From assembly GCA_963772815.1 (NCBI GenBank), contig CAVYYV010000005.1:310001-374000 (forward strand): a stretch of DNA of 64,000 bases, given 5' to 3'. The first letter of the stretch is position 1. Every line of letters starts with the position of its first letter. Positions 1-7,986 of the stretch are shown piece by piece. The notes below the pieces were generated by a model. It was not told where the DNA came from, made no database searches, and saw only the letters and a list, made by a program, of their open reading frames with translations. A program made the position numbers and the translations under genes. This DNA comes from DATFFO01 sp963772815. GTDB lineage: Bacteria > Actinomycetota > Acidimicrobiia > Spongiisociales > ZC4RG35.

Positions 1-1099
1 CCAATATCCGCTCCGCTTCTTGGGGATGCTGGCGATCGTCGGCCACGGCTGCTGCAAAACCCAGGGCATCGATGCGGGTGGGGCCTTCGAGCATCGATCC
101 CGCTGCCTCCAACTCTGTTTGGGCAGCCTCGGACCGACCCATGTCCCGCAGATGACGTCCACAGATCAGACGGAGCTCACCCAGCTCGGTAGGGCGACCG
201 ACCGAAGCCTTCCCGGCAGCCAGTAGAGCCGCCTGAGCCAGCTCGAATGCCTCGCCGGAGGCGTGGCGGCTTCGGGCCTCGAGCGCCGCCGCGCTGAGCA
301 ACGGATAGGCACTCTCAGCATCGCCTGCCGCCATGTGGAGATTCCCCACCACGGAGTCGTCGGCCCCAGCCTCGGAGAGCGCCGCAGCCAGACGGCCGGC
401 GATATGACCCAACCGGGCCTGGCCCACCTCCACGAGGGCCGCCGAAGGGGCGGCCATGAAGCCGTTGCGATCGTCGCGCAGCAGCCCCACACCAACCAAC
501 TGCTCGGCCACATCCAGGGTTTCGCTCTCGGAAACACCCAGCAAGGAGGCCGCCACGGAGACCGGAAGGGGGATCGACACAAGCCGGGCGGCCACTACCA
601 GATCCCGTTGCCCAGTGTCGAGCTGGATCGGCTCCACCGACGAAGTGTCCACCATCACCCTGACGAGGGTGCCGCTCCGGTTCGCCTCGTCGGCCAGGTT
701 CTCGATCCACCACTCGGCACCGGCGACGCCGGGCCGGTAAGCGAGGATCATCAACAGGTGAGCACCCTGCTTGACCAGACGCTGGAGACGGCCGAGAGAG
801 CTGGGATCGGCCCATTGACAATCCTCCACGACCAGCACCGAAGCCGCGGAATCCTCCAGGCCGAGCTCCTCGGCAACGCGGCCCGCAGCAGCCCGGGTCG
901 CCTCGGCGCCCCGCACCCGGGCAAGCGCACCCAAACCCTCGGGCAACCTGGAGACCAGGCCCTGGGCGGAACCGTCGATCGACTCAGCCAGAACCACCAG
1001 CGGAGACGAGCCCGCCTCGAATGCCTGCAGTGCCGGGCCGAGGTCGTCTGAGCCTCCGGTGCCCCCCATGGCGCCCTCCCGATGATTCGCATCGTTCAT
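1..1099 (-). CDS. STAND/TPR-like regulatory protein, 3' truncated by window edge
   Basis: The frame is open from an ATG at 1099 to base 1, so the C-terminus lies outside the window. The start is supported by a TACCTT box 8 nt upstream (leaderless pattern). Residues 88-98 read VLVVEDCQWAD, the Walker B strand of STAND/LuxR-type ATPases, and the rest is Ala/Leu/Glu-rich helical sequence like a TPR or MalT-type repeat region. The place where a P-loop should be (about residues 30-46) has no GxxxxGK[ST], so nucleotide binding is doubtful. The gene is divergent from the exporter at 1248. Family assignment is by motif and composition only. Confidence 0.7.
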   Translation of the reverse strand, partial: MNDANHREGAMGGTGGSDDLGPALQAFEAGSSPLVVLAESIDGSAQGLVSRLPEGLGALARVRGAEATRAAAGRVAEELGLEDSAASVLVVEDCQWADPSSLGRLQRLVKQGAHLLMILAYRPGVAGAEWWIENLADEANRSGTLVRVMVDTSSVEPIQLDTGQRDLVVAARLVSIPLPVSVAASLLGVSESETLDVAEQLVGVGLLRDDRNGFMAAPSAALVEVGQARLGHIAGRLAAALSEAGADDSVVGNLHMAAGDAESAYPLLSAAALEARSRHASGEAFELAQAALLAAGKASVGRPTELGELRLICGRHLRDMGRSEAAQTELEAAGSMLEGPTRIDALGFAAAVADDRQHPQEAERIL

Positions 1100-1107
1100 C
1101 GCCGAAC

Positions 1108-1113
1108 AAGGTA
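1108..1113 (-). promoter_or_regulatory. -10 box TACCTT, leaderless start
   Basis: TACCTT on the minus strand lies 8 nt before the ATG at 1099. Transcription would begin at or next to the start codon. Confidence 0.45.
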
Positions 1114-1233
1114 ATCGGGGCGCCAGCCGACTGACGCCAAAAGCACCACCACTGTCGGCCCCCCCCTCGCGCTGAGTTGACGGAGCGCCGGCCGGAGTGG
1201 AACAGCGCCGAAGGGGGCCGGGTGATCCGGTCA

Positions 1234-1239
1234 TACAAT
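1234..1239 (+). promoter_or_regulatory. -10 box TACAAT, leaderless start
   Basis: TACAAT lies 8 nt before the ATG at 1248. No Shine-Dalgarno sequence is present, so a leaderless mRNA is likely. Confidence 0.55.
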
Positions 1240-1247
1240 CCGCTGCC

Positions 1248-2900
1248 ATGGCCGCCGTCGCCCCGCTCAGAATCGGACGCTTCCGATCGCTGTGGGTGAC
1301 GTCTCTCTTCTCCAACGTCGGCTCGTTCTTCTACACGGTGGCCGCCTCATGGTTGATGCTGGAGCTGACCGGATCGGCCACATGGGTCGGGTTGATGCAG
1401 GCGGCCAACACCCTCCCCCTCCTCTTTCTCGCTCTCGCCGCCGGGGCCATCGCCGACATGGCCGATCGGACCAGGGTCATGCTCGCCTCCCAGATCCTGA
1501 TGGGAGGGGCCGCCGCCGCCATGGCCGTTGCCGCCTGGCTGGACCTGATCAACCCGCCACTCTTGTTGGGTCTCGGCCTGCTGATCGGCGTGGGCGTTGC
1601 CTTCAACCTGCCCGCCTGGCAGGCCCTGGTGCCCAATCTGGTCCCGCGCGGGATGCTGGCCTCGGCCGTCGCACTCAACTCGGCCGGCTTCAACGTCGCC
1701 CGGGCCGTGGGACCGGCCCTGGGAGGGCTGATCGTGGCCACGGCGGGAGCGGCGGCTGCATTCGGCATCAATGCCATCTCCTTTCTGGGCGTGATCGTCG
1801 CCCTGGCCGTGATCGGTCGCTATCTGTCTCTGCCCGAGCCCGAGCACACCTCTATCACCACGGCCATGGCCCTCGGGGTGAGGTACGCCCGGTTCACCCC
1901 GGCGTTCCGTCGCCTTCTCAGCCTGCTGGCTCTCTTCGCCCTCACCTCCGCCGTCGTGCAGAGCGTCCTGCCGTCGCGCACCCAGGAACTGGGAGGCGAC
2001 GCCGGCACCTACGGTCTGCTACTCGGCGCCATGGGCGTGGGGGCTCTGCTGGCCGCCTTCACGCGGCATCAGATCGTGGGCATCCTCGGGTACCGATCGG
2101 TCCCGTTCTCCATCACTGCCTTTGGGGTGTCGGGCGTGGTGCTGGGATCGGTGCCCTCGGTCCCCTGGGCAGCTATTGCCCTGGCCGTGGCCGGAGCCTG
2201 TTGGGTGTTGACCCTGGTCACGCTCAACGCCACCAGCCAGACCTTGAGCCCGGAATGGATCCGGGGACGGGCCATGAGCCTCTACACCCTTTCCTTCACC
2301 GGGATCATCCCGGTGGGCGCCATCCTGGGGGGCAGCCTGGCCGACGCCATCGGCGCTGGTTGGGCGATGTCTGCCCTGTCAGTGGCAACGATCGCGCTGG
2401 GGCTGACGGCTCCGTTGTTCCGCATACCCTTGCTCGAGGAGCTGGTAGCTCCCGAATTCACCCGGGACCAGGGACTCGAGGACCATCCGATCCATCTCGA
2501 GGGCGGGCCGGTGATGGTGATCAGTACCTGGAACATCGAGCAGGCCGACTATGACGACTTCGTCGACGTGATGACCCGGGTGCGGCTGGTCCGGTTGTCT
2601 ACGGGTGCGTACCGATGGCGCCTCTACAGGCACGTGGGGCGGCCGGAGCGCTTCAGCGAGGTGTTCGTCGTGACCTCCTGGGACGAGCACCTCGCCCAAC
2701 ACCGTCGCATCGACGACGCCTCCCGGGAGCTGATCCACCGGGCCCGTGCCTTCGACCGGGCCGAGGGGCCCCACAGCCAGCACCTGCTGGCGGTGGACGT
2801 GGAGAACCCCGCCCACTGGGACGAGCTGGTTGCCTCCCACGCCGAGCTGCATAGCAGGGATGGATCGATCCCCCTCGACAGCGGCCGCCCCGCCCCCTGA
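1248..2900 (+). CDS. MFS exporter with C-terminal ABM-like domain (MFS_3 type)
   Basis: About 400 N-terminal residues form a 12-helix major facilitator transporter. The N-terminal motif IGRFRSLWVTSLFSN and the D-R-T motif in the loop after the second/third helix fit the EntS/MFS_3 (PF05977) efflux group. The last ~110 residues (from about 430) are soluble and resemble the ferredoxin-like antibiotic-biosynthesis-monooxygenase fold (YRWRLYRHVG, SWDEHLAQH), which is usual in this family. The ATG at 1248 is preferred over an in-frame ATG at 1197 because of the TACAAT box 8 nt upstream. Substrate is unknown. Confidence 0.85.
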   Translation: MAAVAPLRIGRFRSLWVTSLFSNVGSFFYTVAASWLMLELTGSATWVGLMQAANTLPLLFLALAAGAIADMADRTRVMLASQILMGGAAAAMAVAAWLDLINPPLLLGLGLLIGVGVAFNLPAWQALVPNLVPRGMLASAVALNSAGFNVARAVGPALGGLIVATAGAAAAFGINAISFLGVIVALAVIGRYLSLPEPEHTSITTAMALGVRYARFTPAFRRLLSLLALFALTSAVVQSVLPSRTQELGGDAGTYGLLLGAMGVGALLAAFTRHQIVGILGYRSVPFSITAFGVSGVVLGSVPSVPWAAIALAVAGACWVLTLVTLNATSQTLSPEWIRGRAMSLYTLSFTGIIPVGAILGGSLADAIGAGWAMSALSVATIALGLTAPLFRIPLLEELVAPEFTRDQGLEDHPIHLEGGPVMVISTWNIEQADYDDFVDVMTRVRLVRLSTGAYRWRLYRHVGRPERFSEVFVVTSWDEHLAQHRRIDDASRELIHRARAFDRAEGPHSQHLLAVDVENPAHWDELVASHAELHSRDGSIPLDSGRPAP

Positions 2901-2901
2901 G

Positions 2902-2907
2902 TAGCGT
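2902..2907 (+). promoter_or_regulatory. -10 box TAGCGT, leaderless start
   Basis: TAGCGT lies 7 nt before the ATG at 2915, in the 14-bp gap after the exporter stop. Confidence 0.45.
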
Positions 2908-2914
2908 CCCGAGC

Positions 2915-3775
2915 ATGGACTACACGACCCTGCTGTACGACGTCGAGGATCGGATCGCCACGATCACCCTCAACCGGCCCGAGCGGCTCAATGCCATCAA
3001 CGATGACATGCCCACCGAGATAGCAGCGGCGGTGAACCAGGCCGAGGCCGACGACGACGTGCACGTGATCGTGGTCACCGGTGCCGGCCGGGCTTTCTCA
3101 TCCGGCTATGACCTGCGCGATTACGCCGAGCGGCCCGAGGCGCCCTACTCGCAACCGATGCCGTGGGATCCGATGATCGACTACCGGATGATGAGTCGCA
3201 ACACCGAGAACTTCATGCGCCTCTTCTGGTGCCACAAGCCGACCATCGCCAAGGTGAGGGGATACGCCGTGGCCGGGGGCTCCGACATAGCTCTGGCCTG
3301 CGACATGATCGTGATGGCCGATGACGCCCGCATCGGCTACCCACCCGCCCGGGTCTGGGGCTGTCCCACGACGGCGATGTGGGTGTACCGGCTAGGCCCG
3401 GAGCGAGCCAAGCGAATGCTGTTCACCGGCGATCTGGTCAGTGGTTCCGAGGCGGCCCGGATCGGACTCGTGCTCGAGTCCGTCCCCGAGCCGGATCTCG
3501 ACCGGAGGGTGGCGGAGCTGGCCGCTCGCATGGCCGGAGTCCCCCGCAACCAGTTGATGATTCAGAAGCTGATGATCAACCAGACGCTGGACAACATGGG
3601 CCTGAGATCGACCCAACTGACGGCCACCCTTCTCGACGGAATCACCCGTCACTCCCCCGAGGGGACGTGGTTCAAGCAGAGAGCCGAGGAAGTGGGCTTC
3701 GCACAAGCGGTGCGGGAACGAGACTCGGGCGAGCCAATCGCACCCGAGGTCAGTCGCCGCATGCCTCCCCGCTAG
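2915..3775 (+). CDS. crotonase-superfamily protein (enoyl-CoA hydratase/isomerase-like)
   Basis: A 286-residue crotonase. Both oxyanion-hole segments are visible: GAGRAFSSGYDL (about residues 55-66) and GYAVAGGSDIALACD (about 113-127). The two glutamates that do hydration in classical enoyl-CoA hydratase (in PEILLG and GGTQRL) are not present; the matching stretch reads YPPARVWGCPTTAMW. It therefore may act on an acyl-CoA substrate by other chemistry (isomerase, hydrolase or decarboxylase). It follows the exporter by 14 bp but has its own putative -10 box. Confidence 0.85.
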   Translation: MDYTTLLYDVEDRIATITLNRPERLNAINDDMPTEIAAAVNQAEADDDVHVIVVTGAGRAFSSGYDLRDYAERPEAPYSQPMPWDPMIDYRMMSRNTENFMRLFWCHKPTIAKVRGYAVAGGSDIALACDMIVMADDARIGYPPARVWGCPTTAMWVYRLGPERAKRMLFTGDLVSGSEAARIGLVLESVPEPDLDRRVAELAARMAGVPRNQLMIQKLMINQTLDNMGLRSTQLTATLLDGITRHSPEGTWFKQRAEEVGFAQAVRERDSGEPIAPEVSRRMPPR

Positions 3776-3841
3776 TGCCCCTTCGGGGCTCCCGCTGAGG
3801 AGGCTCGTGCAACAACGGCACCCGCGTCGGGGTTCTTGTTG

Positions 3842-4360
3842 ATGATGGAAGAACTGTGCTCACGATTGGCGTCAGACCTGGACGCCGCGTTTCCCGACCT
3901 CGTCACGGCATTGAGCGATGACATCTACTCGGGGCTGAGACGCATGGCGGGTGCCGACGAAGCCGAGGACCTGACCCAGGAGACCTTCATCCGGGCCTAT
4001 CGGGCCTTGCAGAGCTACGAGACGGCCCGGATCCGTGAGCTCCGGCTGCGTGGCTGGATCTGGACCATCGCCCTCAACCTGGGCCGAAACCACGCCCGGG
4101 ACCGCGCCCGCCGACCGACACTGTCGAGGCTGGAGGACAGATTCGGCTCGCCCGATCCCGAGCCGGTGGACTCGGAGGCGTGGGATCGCCGCTTGGCCGG
4201 CCTTCCCTCGAGCCAGCGGCAGGCTGTGGTTCTGCGCCATGTGGTCGGCCTGGAGTACCAGGAGATAGCCACCGCCATAGGTCGGGCCGAGGCCACGGTG
4301 CGCAGCGACGTCCATCGCGGCCTGGAACGCCTACGTCGGAGAATGGAGCAAGAGCAATGA
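3842..4360 (+). CDS. ECF-type RNA polymerase sigma factor
   Basis: About 172 residues with only region 2 (AEDLTQETFIRAYRAL and a downstream RGWIWTIALN segment) and region 4 (LPSSQRQAVVLRHVVGLEYQ, then EIATAIGRAEATVRSDVHRG helix-turn-helix), the plan of extracytoplasmic-function sigma factors. Start choice is uncertain: TTG 3836, TTG 3839, ATG 3842 and ATG 3845 are all in frame. The stop overlaps the next gene by 4 nt (ATGA), where an anti-sigma factor is normally expected; here the partner is a DNA alkylation repair protein. An 11-codon GTG ORF (3807-3842) with a GAGGAGG upstream ends in TGATG over the ATG at 3842. Confidence 0.88.
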   Translation: MMEELCSRLASDLDAAFPDLVTALSDDIYSGLRRMAGADEAEDLTQETFIRAYRALQSYETARIRELRLRGWIWTIALNLGRNHARDRARRPTLSRLEDRFGSPDPEPVDSEAWDRRLAGLPSSQRQAVVLRHVVGLEYQEIATAIGRAEATVRSDVHRGLERLRRRMEQEQ

Positions 4361-5085
4361 GTATCGAATCGCATCTGAGTGGCCTCCGCCGCCCGGCGCC
4401 GGAGGGGACCGCCGTCGCCGTCGGGCTCGGGACAGGGCTCACCTCCGGATACAAGGTCTACGAAGCACCGGTGGGCGAAGTGGCGGTCGTGTTCACCCCG
4501 GAGGGGGTCAACTCGGTCCGGCTCCTGGACGAGGTCGACCCGACCGCCGTGGAAGCCAATCCGCCCCGGGCATGGGCCGCCCTGATCCCCCGAGCGCTGG
4601 AGAATGGACGACCCGGAGAACTGCCGCTCGACCTCCGGGCCGTGACGCCGTTCCGGAGACAGGTGCTGACGGAGGCGACCACCATCCCCCGAGGGGAGGT
4701 GCGCTCCTACGGGTGGCTGGCACATCATGTCGGCAAGCCGGGAGCCGCCCGAGCCGTGGGATCCGCCATGGCCACCAACCCGGTTCCGCTCATCGTTCCC
4801 TGCCATCGGGTGGTTCGCTCCGACGGCCACATCGGCGCCTACTCCCTCGGCGGCCCTCACAACAAGTGGCTTCTCCTGGAAAGCGAGGGTGCCCATCCGG
4901 GTCAGCTCGAGGAGCTGGCTGCCTCCGGCGTCCGCTACCTCGGGTCGGACACGACCGGGGTGTATTGCGTGCCGTCGTGTCACAACGCCGCCCGGATCGG
5001 CCCGCGTCACCTCCTCACCTTCCGCTCCTCGGCGGAGGCCCGGGAAGCGGGGTTCAGACCCTGTCTCGTGTGCCAGCCGTCATAG
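4357..5085 (+). CDS. O6-alkylguanine-DNA alkyltransferase with C-terminal Ada zinc domain
   Basis: 242 residues in two parts. Residues ~95-175 are a methylated-DNA-cysteine methyltransferase: winged-helix part FRRQVLTEATTIPRGEVRSYG and active site PCHRV with acceptor Cys149. Residues ~196-242 match the Ada N-terminal zinc domain that takes a methyl group from phosphotriesters: TTGVYCVPSC and AGFRPCLVCQP give four cysteines (204, 208, 236, 239). In Ada proteins the zinc domain comes first and is followed by an AraC helix-turn-helix; here the order is reversed and the HTH is missing. It is translationally coupled (ATGA) to the sigma factor, which could supply the missing transcription function (inference). 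Confidence 0.88.
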   Translation: MSIESHLSGLRRPAPEGTAVAVGLGTGLTSGYKVYEAPVGEVAVVFTPEGVNSVRLLDEVDPTAVEANPPRAWAALIPRALENGRPGELPLDLRAVTPFRRQVLTEATTIPRGEVRSYGWLAHHVGKPGAARAVGSAMATNPVPLIVPCHRVVRSDGHIGAYSLGGPHNKWLLLESEGAHPGQLEELAASGVRYLGSDTTGVYCVPSCHNAARIGPRHLLTFRSSAEAREAGFRPCLVCQPS

Positions 5086-5682
5086 ACCGAATTCGGCCAG
5101 CGCTTCCTTGGTGATGGCCGGGTCCACGTGATGGATCGTGTGGATGCCCAGGCTGGCTGCGGACTCGATGTTGATGGGCCGATCATCGATGAACAGAGCT
5201 CGCTCGGGCTCGACCGCCATCACCGCCAGGGCGGTGATGAAGATCTGGTCGTCCGGCTTGCTCACGCCCAGGTAGCAGGAGCTGAAGAAAGCCGTGAACA
5301 GTTCGTCGAGCCCAAACCGACTGATTCGGTACTCGTTGAGCGCCCGGGACTCGTTGTTGAGCGTTGCCACGGTCACGCCCGCTGAGGCGATCCTCCGAAC
5401 CAACTCGATGCCCCCATCCAGCGGACTGGAACCTGCTCGCATCGCGGCGGCGAAGTCCGCCGCGGAGAAGGAGCGCTCCCGATAGAACACCGTTCGCTCC
5501 AGGTAGAGGTCGAGGTCTATGCGGCCGGTCTCGAAGCGCTCGGCCACGAACTGATGGCGGTCTTCGAATTCCTCCCAGTCGAGATCGAAATGGTCACATG
5601 CCCTGCGTCGTTGGGAGTGGTCCCAGCCGTTTGTGAGCAATACTCCCCCTACATCCGTGAAAACGACATCGACTCGAGCCAT
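5080..5682 (-). CDS. HAD-superfamily hydrolase, subfamily IA
   Basis: 200 residues. Motif I is FTDVGGVLL near the N-terminus (nucleophile Asp, but the usual second Asp is Gly, as in DxGxV-type members such as YihX), motif II falls near VATLNNES, motif III Lys is in GVSKPDDQIF, and motif IV is FIDDRPINIESA. It probably hydrolyses a small phosphorylated metabolite. The start at 5682 is set by a TAACGT box 8 nt upstream; in-frame sequence further upstream looks non-coding. Its 3' end overlaps the convergent alkyltransferase gene by 6 bp. Confidence 0.85.
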   Translation of the reverse strand: MARVDVVFTDVGGVLLTNGWDHSQRRRACDHFDLDWEEFEDRHQFVAERFETGRIDLDLYLERTVFYRERSFSAADFAAAMRAGSSPLDGGIELVRRIASAGVTVATLNNESRALNEYRISRFGLDELFTAFFSSCYLGVSKPDDQIFITALAVMAVEPERALFIDDRPINIESAASLGIHTIHHVDPAITKEALAEFGL

Positions 5683-5690
5683 CGAAGCGA

Positions 5691-5696
5691 ACGTTA
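5691..5696 (-). promoter_or_regulatory. -10 box TAACGT, leaderless start
   Basis: TAACGT on the minus strand lies 8 nt before the HAD-hydrolase ATG at 5682. Confidence 0.5.
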
Positions 5697-5712
5697 GTGA
5701 TCCGCTGCTGAA

Positions 5713-5739
5713 GCGCCCGCCCCGATTCGGGGCGGGCGC
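5713..5739 (-). terminator. strong GC hairpin, possible terminator
   Basis: Perfect inverted repeat with 13-bp arms (GCGCCCGCCCCGA / TCGGGGCGGGCGC) around one base. On the minus strand it starts 4 nt after the stop of the small ORF at 5744 and lies just before the HAD promoter. There is no clear T-run, so termination is a guess from position. Confidence 0.5.
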
Positions 5740-5743
5740 CTTG

Positions 5744-6010
5744 TCAGCGGTCCCGACGAGGCGGAGCGCCTCGAGGGGGTCTTCGGTAGCGGTCTCTTTG
5801 CTTCTTCCGGCCGGCCTTGCCTCGGGCGGGCCGCCGGGATTCGGGCCGGGCGTAGCGCTCTTTGCGAATGGCATCGACCGACCGATATGACGCGTGCAAC
5901 ATCAGATCTCCTATGGGTCGGGGCATGGGCCGTAGGGCCAATGCCTTTGGGGGTGCCGCCTGGATCAGGCGGAAGTGCTCTCCAACCAACGTGCGATCGA
6001 ATACGGCCAC
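5744..6010 (-). CDS. small Arg-rich hypothetical protein
   Basis: 88 codons from a GTG at 6010. The first half is mixed (FDRTLVGEHFRLIQ), and the last 35 residues are very basic (Arg/Lys/Pro, e.g. RKKQRDRYRRPPRG), suggesting nucleic-acid binding if it is real. A strong hairpin follows its stop by 4 nt, which favours a real gene. No Shine-Dalgarno and no recognised family; it could be a chance ORF in GC-rich DNA. Confidence 0.35.
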   Translation of the reverse strand: MAVFDRTLVGEHFRLIQAAPPKALALRPMPRPIGDLMLHASYRSVDAIRKERYARPESRRPARGKAGRKKQRDRYRRPPRGAPPRRDR

Positions 6011-6054
6011 AGTTGAGCTGGGTGCACTATTGCAGGGACGGGCCTGTGGCTCCG

Positions 6055-6108
6055 TCAGCCGGCGATGCCGGTGACGGAGGAGGCGCCGAACATGAGCGTC
6101 GGCATCAT
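6055..6108 (-). CDS. possible 17-residue hydrophobic peptide
   Basis: Starts at ATG 6108 behind a near-ideal ribosome binding site (AAGGAG, 6-nt spacing) and encodes MMPTLMFGASSVTGIAG before TGA. An in-frame ATG at 6138 would lengthen it to 27 residues but would put the AAGGAG inside the gene. It lies just downstream of the DUF427 gene on the same strand. No family recognised. The good RBS is the only reason to list it. Confidence 0.3.
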   Translation of the reverse strand: MMPTLMFGASSVTGIAG

Positions 6109-6191
6109 GGGAATCTCCTTCCGTCGGGGACGGAGCATGTTAACGGGTCGTCGACCGACGCGCCGGGTAATTATCGAGAGCCCGGGCTGTG

Positions 6192-6947
6192 TCAGGCGAA
6201 CTTGGTTTGTGGCCGCTCCTGGACTTCGCCGTCGACGTAGATGTCGACCTTTTCGTTGTAGAAGGCGACCATGCCGGCGATCTTCTGACATTCCGGGACC
6301 GGGTAGTCGTAACCCCACACGATGTCTTGGAACACCTCGTCGCCCACGGTGACACTCCAGTAGCGAGCGTCGCCCTTGTACGGACAGGAGGTCTTCTTGT
6401 CCGTGGGAATGAGGAGATCGAAGCGGACATCCGTCTTGGGCATGTAGTAGCGCACCGGGAGACCGGTCTCGAACAGGAAGGCGGCCCCCCTCGTGTCGGC
6501 CATGGTGACGCCGCCGACCTCCACCTGAACATGCCGTGAGCTGTGGAGGATGTCTATGCGGGTAAACGGATCTCGGGGGTGGACGAACACCTCTTCGTCT
6601 TCCTCGAACCAGTGGTCCATCGCTCCCCACTTGAACGCGAAGTGGTTCGCCAGGACGTCCACTCGAGGGTCGTTGTAGGTGTAGGCGGCCGCGGAGCGAC
6701 GATCTCCGTCGACGACCACGTCGTAAAAGGTGGCATCACCGAGGCGAGGAGAATGACGGGTCTCCTCGGTGGCGACGAGGTATTCCGGTGAGACGTCGTC
6801 CGCCGCGAAGTAGTAGGTCGGGTAGTACGGCACCTCCCACACAAGGAGGGGTCGTAAGCTGTCGGCCACCATTCGGCCGCCGGCCATGACCCGTACCCGT
6901 CGCTCGGAGTGCTCGGTCTTGACTCGCTCTGACATGCTCGTGGACAT
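6192..6947 (-). CDS. tandem DUF427-domain protein
   Basis: 251 residues with two copies of the DUF427 beta-fold: roughly residues 12-110 (RRVRVMAGGRMVADS ... WEVPYYPTYYF) and 122-235 (RHVQVEVGGVTMADT, then TSCPYKGDARYWSV and IVWGYDYPVPECQKIAG). Single- and double-domain versions are common in Actinobacteria; the function is unknown. The ATG at 6947 has an AAGGAG 7 nt upstream, which decides it over an ATG-like in-frame extension that would overlap the parA promoter. Its 5' end is divergent from parA. Confidence 0.8.
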   Translation of the reverse strand: MSTSMSERVKTEHSERRVRVMAGGRMVADSLRPLLVWEVPYYPTYYFAADDVSPEYLVATEETRHSPRLGDATFYDVVVDGDRRSAAAYTYNDPRVDVLANHFAFKWGAMDHWFEEDEEVFVHPRDPFTRIDILHSSRHVQVEVGGVTMADTRGAAFLFETGLPVRYYMPKTDVRFDLLIPTDKKTSCPYKGDARYWSVTVGDEVFQDIVWGYDYPVPECQKIAGMVAFYNEKVDIYVDGEVQERPQTKFA

Positions 6948-7029
6948 CGGCTGCTCCTTCTCAGTGGTGGCAATCTGGTTCGGGCTGCCATTTGGGGAAA
7001 CAGCTCGCAACCGACTCCCATTCCGGCCA

Positions 7030-7035
7030 TACACT
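7030..7035 (+). promoter_or_regulatory. -10 box TACACT, leaderless start
   Basis: TACACT lies 6 nt before the ATG at 7042. Confidence 0.5.
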
Positions 7036-7041
7036 GGAGAC

Positions 7042-7788
7042 ATGGCGTGGGTGACGGCAGTTGCCAATCAGAAGGGCGGCGTGGCCAAGACCACCTCGGT
7101 CCACGCCCTGGCCGCCGGCCTGGTGGAGATGGGCCGGACCGTGCTCGCCATCGACCTCGACCCTCAGGCCTCACTGTCGTGGGCGATGGGCGTGGAGCCC
7201 GACGAACTCGAACAGAGCCTGCACGACGTGCTCATGGGGCGAATCGGCCCCGAAGAGATCCTGTACGAGTCCAACGGGATCGACCTGTTGCCCTCTTCGA
7301 TCGATCTCGCCGGATCCGAGGTGCACCTGCACACTCGCACCGGGCGTGAGTACGTCCTCCGCCGGGCTATCGCCTCCCTGGTTGAGCGCTACGACCACGT
7401 GCTTCTGGACTGCCCACCCTCACTGGGGATACTGACCGTCAACGCCCTCACGGCCGCCGACCGGGTAGTGGTGCCGCTACGGGCCGAGACACTGAGCCAG
7501 CGCGGAGTCGACCAGCTGCGGGACACGGTGGGCGACGTGCGCCTCTACACAAACCCCAACCTGGAGCTGGCCGGAATCCTCGTCACCATGCACGACGCCC
7601 GCACCCGGCTGGGCCACGAGGTCATCCAGAGGCTGGTCGATGCCGGCTTGCCGGTGTGGGACCCGCCGGTGCCCCGCACCGTCCGGGTGGCTGAGGCACC
7701 CGCCCGGGGCCTGTCGGTGCTGGATACCGCCCGGTCCTCCAAGGCGGCGGCGGCCTATCGGGCCCTGGCCGCCCAGCTCGACAAGTAG
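7042..7788 (+). CDS. ParA/Soj-family ATPase (orphan)
   Basis: 248 residues with the deviant Walker A KGGVAKTT (residues ~11-18, carrying the ParA signature lysine), the A' motif IDLDPQAS (~38-45) and Walker B VLLDCPPSLG (~121-130). Family members move or place DNA or protein cargo by ATP-driven cycling on the nucleoid. No parB, parS site or replication gene lies next to it, so a chromosomal partitioning role cannot be assumed; an orphan ParA for cargo positioning is equally possible. Leaderless start. Confidence 0.88.
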   Translation: MAWVTAVANQKGGVAKTTSVHALAAGLVEMGRTVLAIDLDPQASLSWAMGVEPDELEQSLHDVLMGRIGPEEILYESNGIDLLPSSIDLAGSEVHLHTRTGREYVLRRAIASLVERYDHVLLDCPPSLGILTVNALTAADRVVVPLRAETLSQRGVDQLRDTVGDVRLYTNPNLELAGILVTMHDARTRLGHEVIQRLVDAGLPVWDPPVPRTVRVAEAPARGLSVLDTARSSKAAAAYRALAAQLDK

Positions 7789-7986
7789 CACCCGACCCGA
7801 ACGACTCCTCGCTGGAGACACACAGTCGTCGCCGCGCTCGACCTGGGTGCTTGCCTTCGGACGCAGGAAGACGGCCAGCACTCCCTTGGACCGGCATCGT
7901 CACTATGCGTTTGCCGACCGCCACAGAAGGGAAGATGCCCAAAGAAGGGAATTAGCGTTCGCCGACGTCCAAGGTAGGCGAGGATC

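Noticed and set aside
263..1051. 262-codon plus-strand ORF
   Set aside because: Low-complexity His/Gly/Arg composition, and it is the antisense of the STAND-like gene, which has the better protein features.
1292..2554. 420-codon ORF inside the exporter gene
   Set aside because: Out-of-frame shadow, Arg/Gly/His-rich, no domain features.
7789..7986. gene between parA and infA
   Set aside because: No ORF with RBS or sensible composition; I see only a purine-rich AGAAGGGAA-type direct repeat pair.
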